From positions 253,329 through 317,328 of the forward strand of contig DF239119.1 of the NCBI GenBank assembly GCA_000507305.1: 64,000 nt of DNA, in the 5' to 3' direction. Below are positions 11,001-22,089 of the stretch, one piece after another; position 1 is the first letter of the stretch; every line of letters starts with the position of its first letter. The stretch comes from Breviolum minutum Mf 1.05b.01 (lineage: Eukaryota; Sar; Dinophyceae; Suessiales; Symbiodiniaceae). A program made the position numbers and the translations under genes. The notes under the pieces were generated by a model that saw only the letters and a program-made list of their open reading frames with translations, did no database searches and was not told the DNA's origin.

Positions 11001-14000
11001 AACAAACTCCCTCCTTGAGTTTTCTTTTCACCCAAAACTGACACATGGAAATCCAATCCCAACCCGCCCACCTTGGAGTGGATCATAATGCCATCTGCTC
11101 CACCCTCCTTCACATAGGCTCGCGCTCGTCGGAGGCACTGGGCGGTTTCCGGTTTCCGGTGGATGATTTTGACATGCGAGGTGGGACGGGGGTGAATGGT
11201 CCATAACACCGAGCAACGAAAAAGAAAAGAGGCAAGATGACTATATAATATAAATCATATGACTATGTGCAAATAATTTTCACATTTTTCACATAATCAT
11301 TTTTCAGGATGATGTTTTCATTTTGGGTGTACCCTTATTTGGAACAAAACAAAAGAAAACCGATTGGTACCACATACAAACCCGTGGAGGTTGGCTCAAC
11401 GGGGGCGCCATTTTGGGGTTTTCCAATCCCAGTGAAGAAGCAATGGAAAGTGAAATTCAATGGTGATTACTCAAAAGCAAATGCGATAAACCTGGTGGTG
11501 AATGTGTACATCCCAAGGTATGATATATCACAAATCATTTTCAAACAGTGAAGAAGTGGATTTGATCATGTAATGGTGCGGTGAACATGTGCAGATCTAT
11601 TCTGTTTTAGATGAAGATGTACAATCAATCTACTTCCATAAAGTCATACAGGTTACTTGTGGCAGTGCTTAGGCTTTTGCTGGTTTTTCAGGATTCTTTG
11701 TCTCGTCACCTTCCCCAATTGACCCGTGTGCACAGCACTTTTTACACCAAAGGAGTCACTGTAGAGTCATTGGACCTCCACGTTATGATTTGTGTTTCAT
11801 ACAATCTATATTTATTTGACTGAGAAAATCTCCAAAAAAAAAGAAAATCAAGCGCAAAATTGACGTAGCATATTAATTCCCCCCGATTTTTCGGAAAACA
11901 TATCCATATGATTCAAGATTCCAACCCCCCAAAGCTCTCTCACCGATTGGAAAACACCTCCTCTTCGCCCAAACCAGCAATGAGGGCCTCCGAAAAATCC
12001 CGTTTTTTCACTTTTGGAGCCCTTTTTTTGGGGCGCAAAACGTATTTCTTGTTGTGAAATCCTCACGAAAATAGTGGGAAATCCCTTCAAAACACACACA
12101 AAAACAAACATGTTGAAATTTTGGATGTCTCCATGGCTCCGTTTGCAGATTCGTTTGGTGTGAAATAGCTCAGATTTTATCAGTTGATCCACCCATTTAT
12201 TTTCCTGATGTTTTGGCATTCAGAAAATGTTGGTCTTTTTTATGCTATGTTTGACTTGTTCAAATCATTTCCAAAATCCTTTTTGTTTCCCGCCCAAAAT
12301 CGAACCACACAAATGCTTTGGATTCAAGAGTTTAAAGACTCGGAATTTCCCATGGTAATGAGATTGTGTACATCTTACCGGGGCTGAAACTCATTCATCC
12401 ACCCGCAAGGCGACATGTCACCTCCAACCGTGCAAAGATCATGAAGTCGTCTGTCAACTGGCAAGTGCCACTTGAGATGGTTGGCAAGGCGATGGGTGGT
12501 GATACACATGCGAAATGATATCAAAGAGATCCCAGAAACACATGGAGAATAGCATTGTTCACTATCGTTCAGTATGATGATGACCCAAAAAACATTGTTG
12601 AGTTCGTGATTGGAACTCATTTCCAAAAATAAGCTCCAAGTGGTCTGCTGAAGGCTCATGGCATCCTGCATGTTTCTCATCCAACATTTTCTTTGGAACT
12701 GCAGAAACCTGAAACAAGCCCATCTTCACAATCTCATGTTTCACACATGTTCCAAACAGGTACCCCTCCAAGGAGGTACCCAAGTGATAGTTACCACATC
12801 CTGATTGCTTATCAACTGCTTACTAACCTTTATTCCAGTGTTGATAAATATCAGTTCATCATCTCAAATCATTGCAAAGCTACAACCATCCAATCTACCG
12901 ACCACTTTTTGCATCCTCAACTTTTTGAAGAAGATGTGAACGTTCCAAACCCTTGGCTGACATCCCATACTAGTTTGGTTAATAGGTATACTTATCAGTC
13001 AGCTAATAAAAAATTCCCCAAATAATCACTGGGTAGTATTTCATCCCCTACAGCAAATTTTCCTATATACAATCCCCTATCCTGCAGTCATAACCGGTCG
13101 GTTTTTCACCGGTCACTGCTTCCAAACGACCAGTTCCAACCTGGGCGTCTTTGCCCGCACGGATCTTTTCGCAAAAGATCTCTACATCCTGGGGGTTTTC
13201 ACCACATGGGTCCCATCAATCCACATGAAATCTTTCAAGAGGTCGTGGAGTAAGCAAAAGATCCAAAGTTGAGTAAAATGCCCTGAGGTTTTGGTAGAAA
13301 TCTGACCGCTATTGTGAACCAAAGGAGTATGCAAGGACTTTCATGTTAGTTGCTTTTTGTGTGTATTTAAACGGACTTTCCTGCCCAAGTTGGGAAAGCA
13401 CACATTTTTTCCGTATTCCATATTTCCAGAACAAGGCCTTTTGCACTCGCACAGCCCTCCAAAATTTCCCTCCCACATCCGACGACCGCCTCAAGTACTT
13501 GCATCCGTTCTGTGCCGAAGAGAGAGTTTTGCTTCAGACCGGTCCTTAAGTTTCCACCAAAATTGGTGAGTGGTTGAGATTTTTTCAGAAAATCGTCAAT
13601 TGGAAAGCGTGAAATTCACGAAAAAATGTTGAAAGCACCTAGTTGTGTGATGGAGTCGTTTGTTTCAAGTGCCCAGTCATGTCACGATCCTGCTCCACCC
13701 CATCCATTTACAACCCTCTGTTGGTGATCTAAGAAAAAGCTCATAATCATGGATGTTCGAATGGAAGTTCATCACGACTCCAATTTTTTTTTCTTCAAGA
13801 TATTTGGGGGTTTCCGAAAATGGTGGTACCCAACAACCATGGGGTGTTCCTACTAAAAATGATCATTTTCAGGTGTTTTGGGGGTACCACCATTTAAGGA
13901 AACACCCATTTCTTCATTTGGGTATGTCATCCAGCCAAGGGCGTTGCCCCCCGTTGGCATCCTCAGGTCTGTTGTAAACATCCATGGTCATGCCAATGAT

Positions 14001-17000
14001 GGCAGCTTCAACATCCTACAAACCAGTAGACGGTTGCCTACCTTTCCATATCTTTGGCCTAAAGTACAAACCTTCATCAACCACCTTCTTTTCATACAAA
14101 AATTTGAAGCCAAGCTCAAATTCCACCAAAATCACCAAAGAAATAAGGCCTTCATTAAGACAAAAACACTGGTGAATAAATAATCTCATTACCCCTTCAA
14201 GAAGATCCTTTGTATAAACATCCAACAGCCAACAGAACCAACTCCTGTTCTTTATCGCGTGCAACCCCCCAAATTTAGCAAAGATACCAAAAATGATGGT
14301 TTGGAAAAATTGTATCTCCGGCTTCAAATATCGCATCATTTTGGAGTATCCATGTTAGTTTTCTGGGGGTGTAATTCCAAATCACCAACTACAACGTTGA
14401 AAATGGTCCCAAATCCAAATCAGGAATCTTTTTCTTTCGAGTGGCCCGCATGTTCATTCCTTCCACCCCTTCCATCCCTGGGCTTACTGTTGATGGAAGA
14501 AATCCGGCTAACCAATTTGATATGTAAAATATCCCATCATTTACAGGGTTTCATACATCCCAGGTGGTGAAGGATTTCATCCATCAACGGTATTTCGGCC
14601 AAAACAAGACCAAGTGGCTTATCTTCGATGACGACCCCAGAGACGCCCAAGCGTTCCAACTTCTTCACGGTGAAGGCAAAGATCTGTCCGACTAAAAATT
14701 CCACGTGACAAGCACTGGGGAACAGGGGAAGTTCAAAAGGAATACCTTGGATCTACACCACACCCAGTAAGAGTCACCACCAGGATTACATTTTTAGTAT
14801 GGAATCCCAACCTAAACCTTTATTCTGCAAAAGTTAGGTAGATCCAAAGAATACAATCCTTCTTGGATAAATGGATCCAAGTTTAGGTTAAAAAAAGAAA
14901 TGGACTTTGGATGTTTGCTTTTTTGTTTAGCGGGAATGTCTTCTTCGATGAGGTGAAATAGTTTGTTCAAGAGTCAATTTTGAAGCTTAAGGCAGCCCTC
15001 AAAATAATCAACCTCCTGGAAAAAGACAAAGATCACCATTAATTTCCAACACAACACCCCCCAAACAAAAAAAATCCCCAAAATGGTGCTTGTGTAAGGA
15101 AAAGAAACCTCCTATATAAATGCCCCCGAAAAAAAAAAATCTGGTTATAAGAAAACCATTGTTCCCTGTTTCGAAGATTCCATTGGAGAGTCATTGGTGG
15201 CTATGCCTATCCCTCGATCGAAAGGCCTCCTTAGCTCCACCAGTATCGCCATCATACAGGATGGGTTTTTTCGATACCTGCCCGGGGGATGATGGGATCA
15301 CCGGGAGTTTAACGAAAAAATGCCGGAAAAATGAACGGGGCAGGAATTTTGGTTCATATCTGCATATTTAGAGGAAGTGCCCGGAAGCGGAGATGTAAAG
15401 GCGACTGATTTTTTCACCAACACCAGAGATATACAAGATTGGATCCAGAACAAAACGGTTCAAAAAAACTTGACCATCTCTCATACTAGAAAAGATTGGT
15501 TTGCTCTAGTAAGAGCTTTCCATGATACTATCTACAGAGATCGGTATTTTTACCACGGATTTAAGGATCCGTGGAAAAACGATCCTCAACCACCCTTTGA
15601 GGTGGTCATTTGTGACATCACGAAATCATTGAACCAGGCAGGTTGTTTTTCTTGATGGAATCCCTACATATTGTCTTCATAAAAACCTTGCCAAAAACTT
15701 GATTCATGTACTGCACTAGGACATCCATGCGACCTGTGACAGACTAACCGGTACAACCCGTTACTATCCACGTTGTGTAAACATACCAGGCATATGATGA
15801 GATAATTCCATTTGAGTATCCTAGTTGTATTTGATACGATATATTGGTTTATACTGAACTTGCTAGCCATCTTAGCAAATATATTTCATTATTGTTTATA
15901 ACACTCCAATCTTGCACCAGGGATATATCATATATATATATATATATATAGATTTACCTACATGTACATGTACATCATAGCCTAAATTACCCCAACCTCA
16001 GCTGTTTCCTATTGCCTCGCCAGATTTTCTGCATGGTTTACCGATGTTTCGGATCATCTGAATCGCCTCCAAAACATCATCCACGATCTGCAAGCGTTCC
16101 GAAGTGGTCACAGTTTCAATATCCGGTTTGCCTGGACGACAAGGGAGAACCAATGAGTGTTGGACAGTTGGACATGGTGTTTCTTAGGTTGTTTCGGGGC
16201 AATGATCAATGATTGACTGTTCCTGATTCCTGCAAGGTTAGGGAATGAGCATGCATTAGTTGATTGGCTACAATTTCAATACTTTCCTTCACCCCTTACT
16301 AGTCGCAGCGACATCGTTGCAAACTGAAAATACACCGTTTTGTAAAGAAAATGTCCTCATCGTGGTTGGGGACCTATGTATCTTCTAGTCCGATTATTCG
16401 ACTGGGAAGCCGGAAATGAGTCCTATATCACGCCCGAAATTCAATGACGCTGTTTTTGTTCCATCAATCCTCTTATTTACTTCAGCCCCACGGAATCAAG
16501 ATTGACCATATCATCCCAAAGTCACTTTGCCAAAGCATTTCGTTTCACAGATTCAAACACATCAACACTGCGAAAACAGCATCTAAAATCAAGAATCATG
16601 CAGAGGTAGCATCATTTTGGATTTGAAAGCATAAGCAAGCCAAAGGTATCATTCAATGTACCAATCAATCCGGATATGTCTCAAAACTGTAAAACCCAAA
16701 AACTCTCCCCAAAGAAACAGTCAGTTTCACAAACAGATATTCATGAGGCTTCAAAGGGCCCCTTTACTTTTCCGAACAAAAAAACAGACATAGTGCTCAT
16801 GGAAGAAATCCTGCTAACCGGTTGAGGTTGGTAGTTCTATCCCATTATTTAAAACGGGTGTTTTTAACATCTTTTCGGTGGTTGGCCTTGAGATTTCTGA
16901 ACCACCAAACGGCCAGGTCATGGGGTGCACTATTTTTTTCATAGCTGAAAAACCCTTCCCTTGTCAGTGCCTTTAATGGCACTGGAGGTCAGGGAAGAAG

Positions 17001-19058
17001 ACCACAAACAATCAAAGGTCACCTGGTTGCTACCGACGAGAAACAGTGACAGTGACAGTGTGTTGGACTGGAAAATTGGATGGAAATGATTGGAATTTGA
17101 TTTGGAATAAAAAAGTCGTTCTCAAAATCTGCCGGGGTGTTTTTTTTTCTGGTTTAAAAAAAAAACAAAATCTCAATTTGGAAAAATCAGATCATGTTTC
17201 CTTGAATCATTCCACTACCAAAAAAATCAAGAACCCTTCGAGCCCGGTCAAAATCTGTGTTTGGAGAAGAGAAAAAAAGGGATGTCACTAGTGGAGGTAT
17301 CTCTACCATCCTTAGAGTCCTTAGGGTCAAACAATCATTTACGAATCATGTGGGTGTTTCCAAAAATAATGGTACCCCCAAAATCATCCATTTTTAATAG
17401 GGATTTCCAGTATAAACCATCCATTTTGGGGTACCCCTATTTTCGGAAACATCCATGTCATTGAAGAATGAACAAAAAATTGCCGGAAAGAATGCATGGT
17501 CAGACCTTGGGCTACACCGAAAAAATATGATAGGACAGTCTGTGCTGATAGTATTTCACTTTGGATAATTCTAGGGGCGACTTGGTTGTTGAATCCAAAA
17601 AAAACAAATAGACACCATTTTTGTGCAGTCACGTCACCCAACAAAATCCAATCTCGAATCTCTACATTAATTTTGTTGGCAAAAACATCCCTTTTCTCGT
17701 AGGGGGCGTTGCTTCAAAATCCCCAAACTGTAGATCAACCAACCACTTCTTTGAGCTTCGATTGAGTGAAGTGTGTGCTAACTCGGCCGGACCGCGCTTC
17801 ACAAGACACACACCCTCCCACACACCCCTCCCCCGACCAAGCAAAAAAAAAGTTTCACTAAAAACACAGCGAATAATTACCATGTTCATTGGAAATAAAG
17901 CACTGCTCAAAACACTCTCCATCTTTTAAAAAAAAATCAACGGCCAAACCCCAACACCAACGCAAACCAACGCAAAGTTTCCCACCGAATTTCCCCATCC
18001 AAAACTGAACCATTGGACCCCACCTCTTCTCCATTGGACCGTTTCACTTTGGCTGAATCGACTACCAAGGCCGAGAAGCCACTGTGGGCCTCTTGTGACC
18101 AAAAAAGTTGATCTAGTTGATTTTACCGTTTGTTGATGTTATTTTGAAAAAAACCTTCCCCAATTTTGGAAAAAAATAAACATGCTCACAATGCAAAAAA
18201 GATGTAAATTCAAAAAATAAATGTCACATTACACAAGTTTGGAGGAACAAAAAAAATCGATCCGCTGACGTGGAATAGACCACGGATGATGTTTGAAGGC
18301 AGGGATTCCATAACTGGACCCGGAGCAGAAGAGATTCCTTTTAGGTTTCCATTTTGAGGTTCCATGTGTCTATGTTGCTTGCATTGCTCGCAGTTGGCTG
18401 GTAACAGTCAGATATGTGTAAGACAGAAGTTCGAGTGTTCAATACCACTCCTCAGCTACCACTATGCTGGAACCATCATGTGAGTTTCCATGTGAATTTT
18501 AGATCCTAAAAGCTGACCTTCTAGAATGACGTCACTTTTTTGATGGTTCAGAAATCCAGCTAACCAGTTGAGGTTGGTAATCTATCCCATTATTTACAAG
18601 GTTTTATACATCCCAGGTGGTTGGCCTTGGGATTTCTGAACCATCAACAGTATGTCATTGACTTCCGAAACGGCTCCCATCCTACCCAATGTCGCCTCAA
18701 TAGCCCTGACCATTCGTTTCTCCTGACAAGTTGGTGAACAGTTGTTTTAAGAAAAAAATGTAAAAAACAAAACCAGGGGATGTACAACACAAGACTCAAG
18801 TTCTGACTTTCTGCATACCAGACAACAAACATGAATTTGTCGCTTCAAGTTTTTAGCTTCGTTTATCTAAGTTGCAAACCAACACAAAAAAAAACATGAA
18901 AAAAAAAACGAACCAGTTGCTGCATTGGTCATATTTGGCTCCTCAATCATGCGACGCAAAGCAGGTAGCCTTGACCATGTTGTACTCACGGAGCGCACCT
19001 GAATCGAAGGTGCTGCAGCAAAGGATCCAAATCTCATCATATACCGCCCCCCCAGAAA
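8002..19058 (-). CDS. pepM: Phosphoenolpyruvate mutase (phosphonate biosynthesis), at least 14 exons
   Basis: Converts PEP to phosphonopyruvate, the C-P bond-forming step of phosphonate synthesis. Minus-strand exons: 18999-about 19058, 16067-16131, 15227-15277, 14619-14683, 13490-13544, 12670-12708, 12422-12457, 11958-11987, 11072-11137, 10380-10448, 9734-9799, 9214-9251, 8725-8748, 8002-8224 (TAA). Codon phase matches across every junction. Motifs in order: YDEIW, GKPDIE, KPILYDGDTGG (metal-site region), the family signature EDKTGLKQNS (EDK-X5-NS), DDFMIFARLE, ALIAGLG, GGADGIMIHSK, VPTTYNHVTEDEL, AGVNVCIYANQLLRASYMAM. Isocitrate lyase lacks EDK-X5-NS. Six of 13 introns use GC donors (after exons 2-6 and 12). 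The roughly 295 codons found match the usual length of about 300, but the N-terminal start and first helix are missing. The last 25 residues are polar and have no clear counterpart. No decarboxylase or transaminase partner was seen nearby. Confidence 0.9.
8264..8368. mobile_element. Family F TIR element
   Basis: The ends TACACCCCGGAAGATTGACA and TTAATCTTCCGGGGTGTA form an inverted repeat that continues inward as TGGAACCTGA / CGGGTTCTATG. It lies in the last PEP mutase intron, just beyond the final exon. Confidence 0.85.
12952..13045 (-). mobile_element. Family E element inside a larger intron
   Basis: On the minus strand it runs from GATGAAATAC to GTCAGCCAAG, as in the two copies that are whole introns. 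Here it lies inside the PEP mutase intron between 13490 and 12708. The GGTTTGGAACG after it is nearly the same as the GGTTTTGAACG that follows the ankyrin copy, so the shared unit may extend slightly past the splice site. Confidence 0.7.
13805..13908. mobile_element. Family A TIR element
   Basis: The ends are GGGGGTTTCCGAAAATGGTG and CACCATTTAAGGAAACACCC. The interior AACAACCATGGGGTGTTCC and ATGATCATTTTCAGG match the 1299-1397 copy. It lies in a PEP mutase intron. Confidence 0.8.
14485..14593. mobile_element. Family C TIR element
   Basis: The ends are TACTGTTGATGGAAGAAATC and GATTTCATCCATCAACGGTA, with the typical interior TATCCCATCATTTACAGGG and CATCCCAGGTGGT. It ends about 25 bp from the PEP mutase exon at 14619-14683, on the 3' side of that exon in the gene's direction. 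Confidence 0.85.
16791..16910. mobile_element. Family C TIR element, diverged
   Basis: It begins CATGGAAGAAATCCTGCTAA and ends GAGATTTCTGAACCACCAAA, with the shared interior ACCGGTTGAGGTTGGTAG and TATCCCATTATTT. One end resembles the ATGGAAGAAATCC subtype and the other the GATTTCTGAACCA subtype, so it may be a recombinant or an old copy. Confidence 0.65.
17351..17455. mobile_element. Family A TIR element
   Basis: The ends TGGGTGTTTCCAAAAATAAT and CCCTATTTTCGGAAACATCCA flank an interior with CATCCATTTTTAATAGGG and AACCATCCATTTTGGGG. It lies within the first PEP mutase intron found (between 18999 and 16131). Confidence 0.85.
18539..18652. mobile_element. Family C TIR element
   Basis: The ends are TTGATGGTTCAGAAATCC and GGATTTCTGAACCATCAACA. 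The interior AACCAGTTGAGGTTGGTAA and CCCATTATTTACAAGG serves as the reference for the family. It lies in the first PEP mutase intron found. Confidence 0.85.
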
Positions 19059-19161
19059 ACTCACATGGCAATCGCTGGAAAATCACTAGTTTTAATAGGA
19101 GATACATCTTCAAAAGGGTCCGGCGTTCCGTTGTCATATTAGTTTTCCGGGGTGGTGTAAC
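19058..19161. mobile_element. Family F TIR element abutting a PEP mutase exon
   Basis: The left end CCCCCAGAAAACTCACATGG pairs with the right end CATATTAGTTTTCCGGGGTGG. On the minus strand its inner edge runs directly into the exon encoding YDEIW, so the 3' splice site of that intron probably lies in or beside the element's terminal repeat. Confidence 0.65.
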
Positions 19162-19627
19162 TTTCTGAAAAAACCTGGATCCCATTTCTTTTAAAGGAAT
19201 GGATCAATATAGTTTTCAATTCCGTCATGTTTTTAGGGGCAACCTCTTGATTTTTGGGGGGTGCAAACCTGGTGAAAGGACTACGCTTCGGTGGGGTCCG
19301 AAGGTCCCTCCCGTTCAGGAGTTTTGTCATGAAGAGCGATGTGAACCCCGCGGGATGAAACCCTGTTTCCATGAATTGGCAATTACCACGAAACTAATTT
19401 GGATGAAACCCCGGTAATATTTTGGAAAAAAAAATGGTTTCAAAACACAAACGGCTTCGTGGTTTACCGGTATTTTTTTCATGCCGGTGCAAAACTAAAC
19501 ATCTGTGTCCCCTGGATTTTTAGCTACTGTGAAAGAACTTTCAGACAACTCCATCAACACAAAAAATGAATTTGCAGTATTTCCTGGCATGTCCACAAGT
19601 ATATGAACAAACTGATTTTCCATTTAC

Positions 19628-19726
19628 CCCCCTGAAAACTAATATATCCCCTGAATATTGATGGTACGGAGATGAAAGGTCATGTTAAAACCGTTCCCTT
19701 TTCAGGGGACATGTTAATGTTGAGGG
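19628..19726. mobile_element. Family F-like TIR element
   Basis: The ends CCCCCTGAAAACTAATATATC and GACATGTTAATGTTGAGGG form a loose inverted repeat, with CCCCTGAATA / TTTTCAGGGG repeated inside. It is more diverged than the 8264 and 28058 copies. Confidence 0.55.
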
Positions 19727-19805
19727 TGGTATGTATTAAGAATCAAAGATGCGAACACAAAAGAGGTTTACCAACACCGCCCATGAATCATTCACTAGGT
19801 CGACC

Positions 19806-19904
19806 CCCACCATGGCAAACTTCAAAGTATTGCGCCGCGTCAACGCCTAAGGCTGCGACCCGGTCGGCAACTTCACTGGGAACAGTACCAACAAAACAGG
19901 CCGC
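19806..19904 (-). CDS. Unassigned exon candidate
   Basis: The minus-strand frame after a CAAG acceptor reads AACFVGTVPSEVADRVAALG and then VDAAQYFEVCHGGG. It is G+C-rich at third positions and uninterrupted, as in the verified exons. It could be a downstream exon of the acidic protein gene (20186-21810) or an upstream exon of PEP mutase. I could not fix the phase to either. The product is not recognised. Confidence 0.45.
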
Positions 19905-20185
19905 CTTGACACGCCTTTACCATCATGAAAAAATCGGAGTAGTTTAACCATTGGGTTGTATCATGTTGTATCTAGCCTCTGATAAACTAACAGAGCTGGC
20001 TGGAATATCTCCATTTTTTAATAGGAAATACATCTTCAAGTCAAAGGGTCCATTTTCCATTTCTACGCTATCTAACTTTGCTCAAAATCATCAATTCCCT
20101 GATGTTTTGCTCTGCCATATATCCAGAAAAAGGGATTCTTTTTACCAAACGCTTTTTGTTTTGCCACGCAATTCCGGCTCTCCCA

Positions 20186-21810
20186 TCATTGCCACGCAGC
20201 TGGTGGTGACTGTTTCCCCCAAAGCCTTCTCCTTTTTGGACTGGGAGGTGGCTCATCATCATCAAGATCATCATCCTCATCCTCATCCTCACTTTCAGTG
20301 CTATCAAAGTCATCAGTTGGAAAAGGACAAATTGCCTTTATTGGTTCCAACAATGACACATCCTTAGAGGTCACGAAGAAAGGAATCAATCGCACTCGTA
20401 TTTCCAAGGTGATTTTTCGTGATCCATCATAGAAATCCAAGGCATAGCCTCCTGACAGTTGTGTTGCACCTAAACGTGTTCGACCCTCCGCATCTGCTTT
20501 GCAAACATGACATGGGCCATCATCCAACTTTCCACAAAAAGGCATCCCACATGGTTCACCAGCATCTCTGGGTGAAATTCCAGTAGAAGCCCATCCCCTA
20601 CGTACCGTTCGACATGTCAAACCATTGGATTGCAAGGACTCCAATACACTAAGCTCTGGAGGAAGCAACACCCGACCTTCAGGAGACAATAACATCAACT
20701 GTGCATCACTGCGCAAGTAACCATGGCAAGCTTTCTCTTCGGGCCTTACAAAATCCAACAAATCGTTGTAGGCGAAACGTGCGCCATCATTGTGAGTCGT
20801 CAGACCTGAAGGTAAAATGCCCTTGGAGATTGCGATTCAACAAGCTATCTTGAGATTGAGATTAATACAGTCTTCAAGCAGCAAGCATTGGTCAGAGCTA
20901 GCCTTTATATAAAGGGAAATATATGGAAGTATTAGAACATCCAAATAGTATCTCCACCAATCTCAAGGGGTAGATAGATTTCTGAAGCACAAATTTTATC
21001 TGCGCGTTCGCAGAAACGAAAAAAAAATCTGCCCTGACCTCGCGTATATGGCTTGGTTCGCCATGCTAAAGGTATCCCAGCCAGCATCTGCCTTACCATC
21101 TTCAGAAACATTGGGGCATAGTTGTTAAGGGCCTTTGAGGTAGGACCTTCCATAAAGTGATCTTCATCTTCGTTCATTTCACTCATCAAATTAATCTCCG
21201 AGATCTGCATGGGCCAAGCCCTTCCTTGAAACCAAGGCATATGGCTGATCATCAAAATTTCACTCCAGAAACATGCTCCCGAGGTCATGGCCTCAAACAA
21301 ATCCGGTAGACTTGGCAGATCAACTACAGCTCCAGGGGGAGGTAACGCTGGAATTTGCATGGCACGGTAACAGATCCGCTTCAAGTCGTTGAATGGCAAC
21401 AAGGCTCGATGCCATGTCCGACAAACCCATGAACAACGCTGCATCTGTTGCCACAACATGAGGGCATAGAGTAATGCTTCCATTGCACTGACACCCCACA
21501 CATTGCCATTGAAAATCTCACCCCGCCAATCAGCATTTGTGTAGTTGAACAAAAGATCCAGAACTGTTGAACCCACTGCAGACTGCAAAAGCACCGTTTC
21601 TTGTTGGGTTGCATCTTGCCTCACTGTCACTTCCTTGTATACCAATACCTCTGGTGCTGGTGCTGGACCTAACACTGATTCCCAACGACCAACAACACTT
21701 GGACCACGACTCAAATATAGAAGTTGAGCACCTTCAAAGTCACCCAGACCCATCATGAGTCGTTCCATTTCCAAAGGATACCTTTCGTTTTTTGTTGAAT
21801 TTTGGTCGAC
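20186..21810 (-). CDS. Uncharacterised two-exon protein with acidic, basic tail
   Basis: Exon 1 covers about 21810-20958 (roughly 285 codons) and exon 2 covers 20805-20186. The junction is phase-checked: GAG ATT G, GT donor, then CAG acceptor and GT CTG ACG, giving EIGLTTHNDG. Exon 1 has MERLMMGLGDFEG near its start and a tryptophan-rich middle (NVWGVSAMEALLYALMLWQQ, CSWVCRTWHRALLPFNDL). The CRTWHRALLPFNDLKR segment faintly resembles an F-box or WD-associated helix, which I do not claim. Exon 2 has a Cys pair region (CGMPFCGKLDDGPCHVC) that could bind metal. The tail is Asp/Glu-rich followed by SPKRRRLWGK, a possible nuclear signal. It may end at the TGA at 20186 or splice onward. The family is not recognised. 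Confidence 0.7.
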
Positions 21811-22089
21811 CAAACAAATCCCTTCAACGGAGCCACCGGTTTTTTGTCATTATGAGGTATCATCACCATCAAAAGGGCCAATAAAAAAAACCTTGGCCGG
21901 AAATGAAGCTAACCTACCAAAGTCCGAAACTATAGATGTTTTGCGTCTGAGAAAGGCAGCAGATGTTTTCCTGGAGAAACAAAACTGGTCCACACCCCCC
22001 CGAAATTTGAGGAATAGATACCCAAAAAATGCTGCTTTAGAAGATTTGTATCGGAATCGCCTTTGAAATATGGCAAAAAATGGCTATGT

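Noticed and set aside
13940..14019. Minus-strand stretch VEAAIIGMTMDVYNRPEDAN as a PEP mutase exon.
   Set aside because: Exons 14619-14683 and 13490-13544 join in phase to form EDKTGLKQNS without it. It may be chance or belong to something else.
15120..15371. Plus-strand ORF with PLFPVSKIPLESHWWLCLS.
   Set aside because: It is the complement of the PEP mutase exon (KPILYDGDTGG) and its flanking intron sequence.
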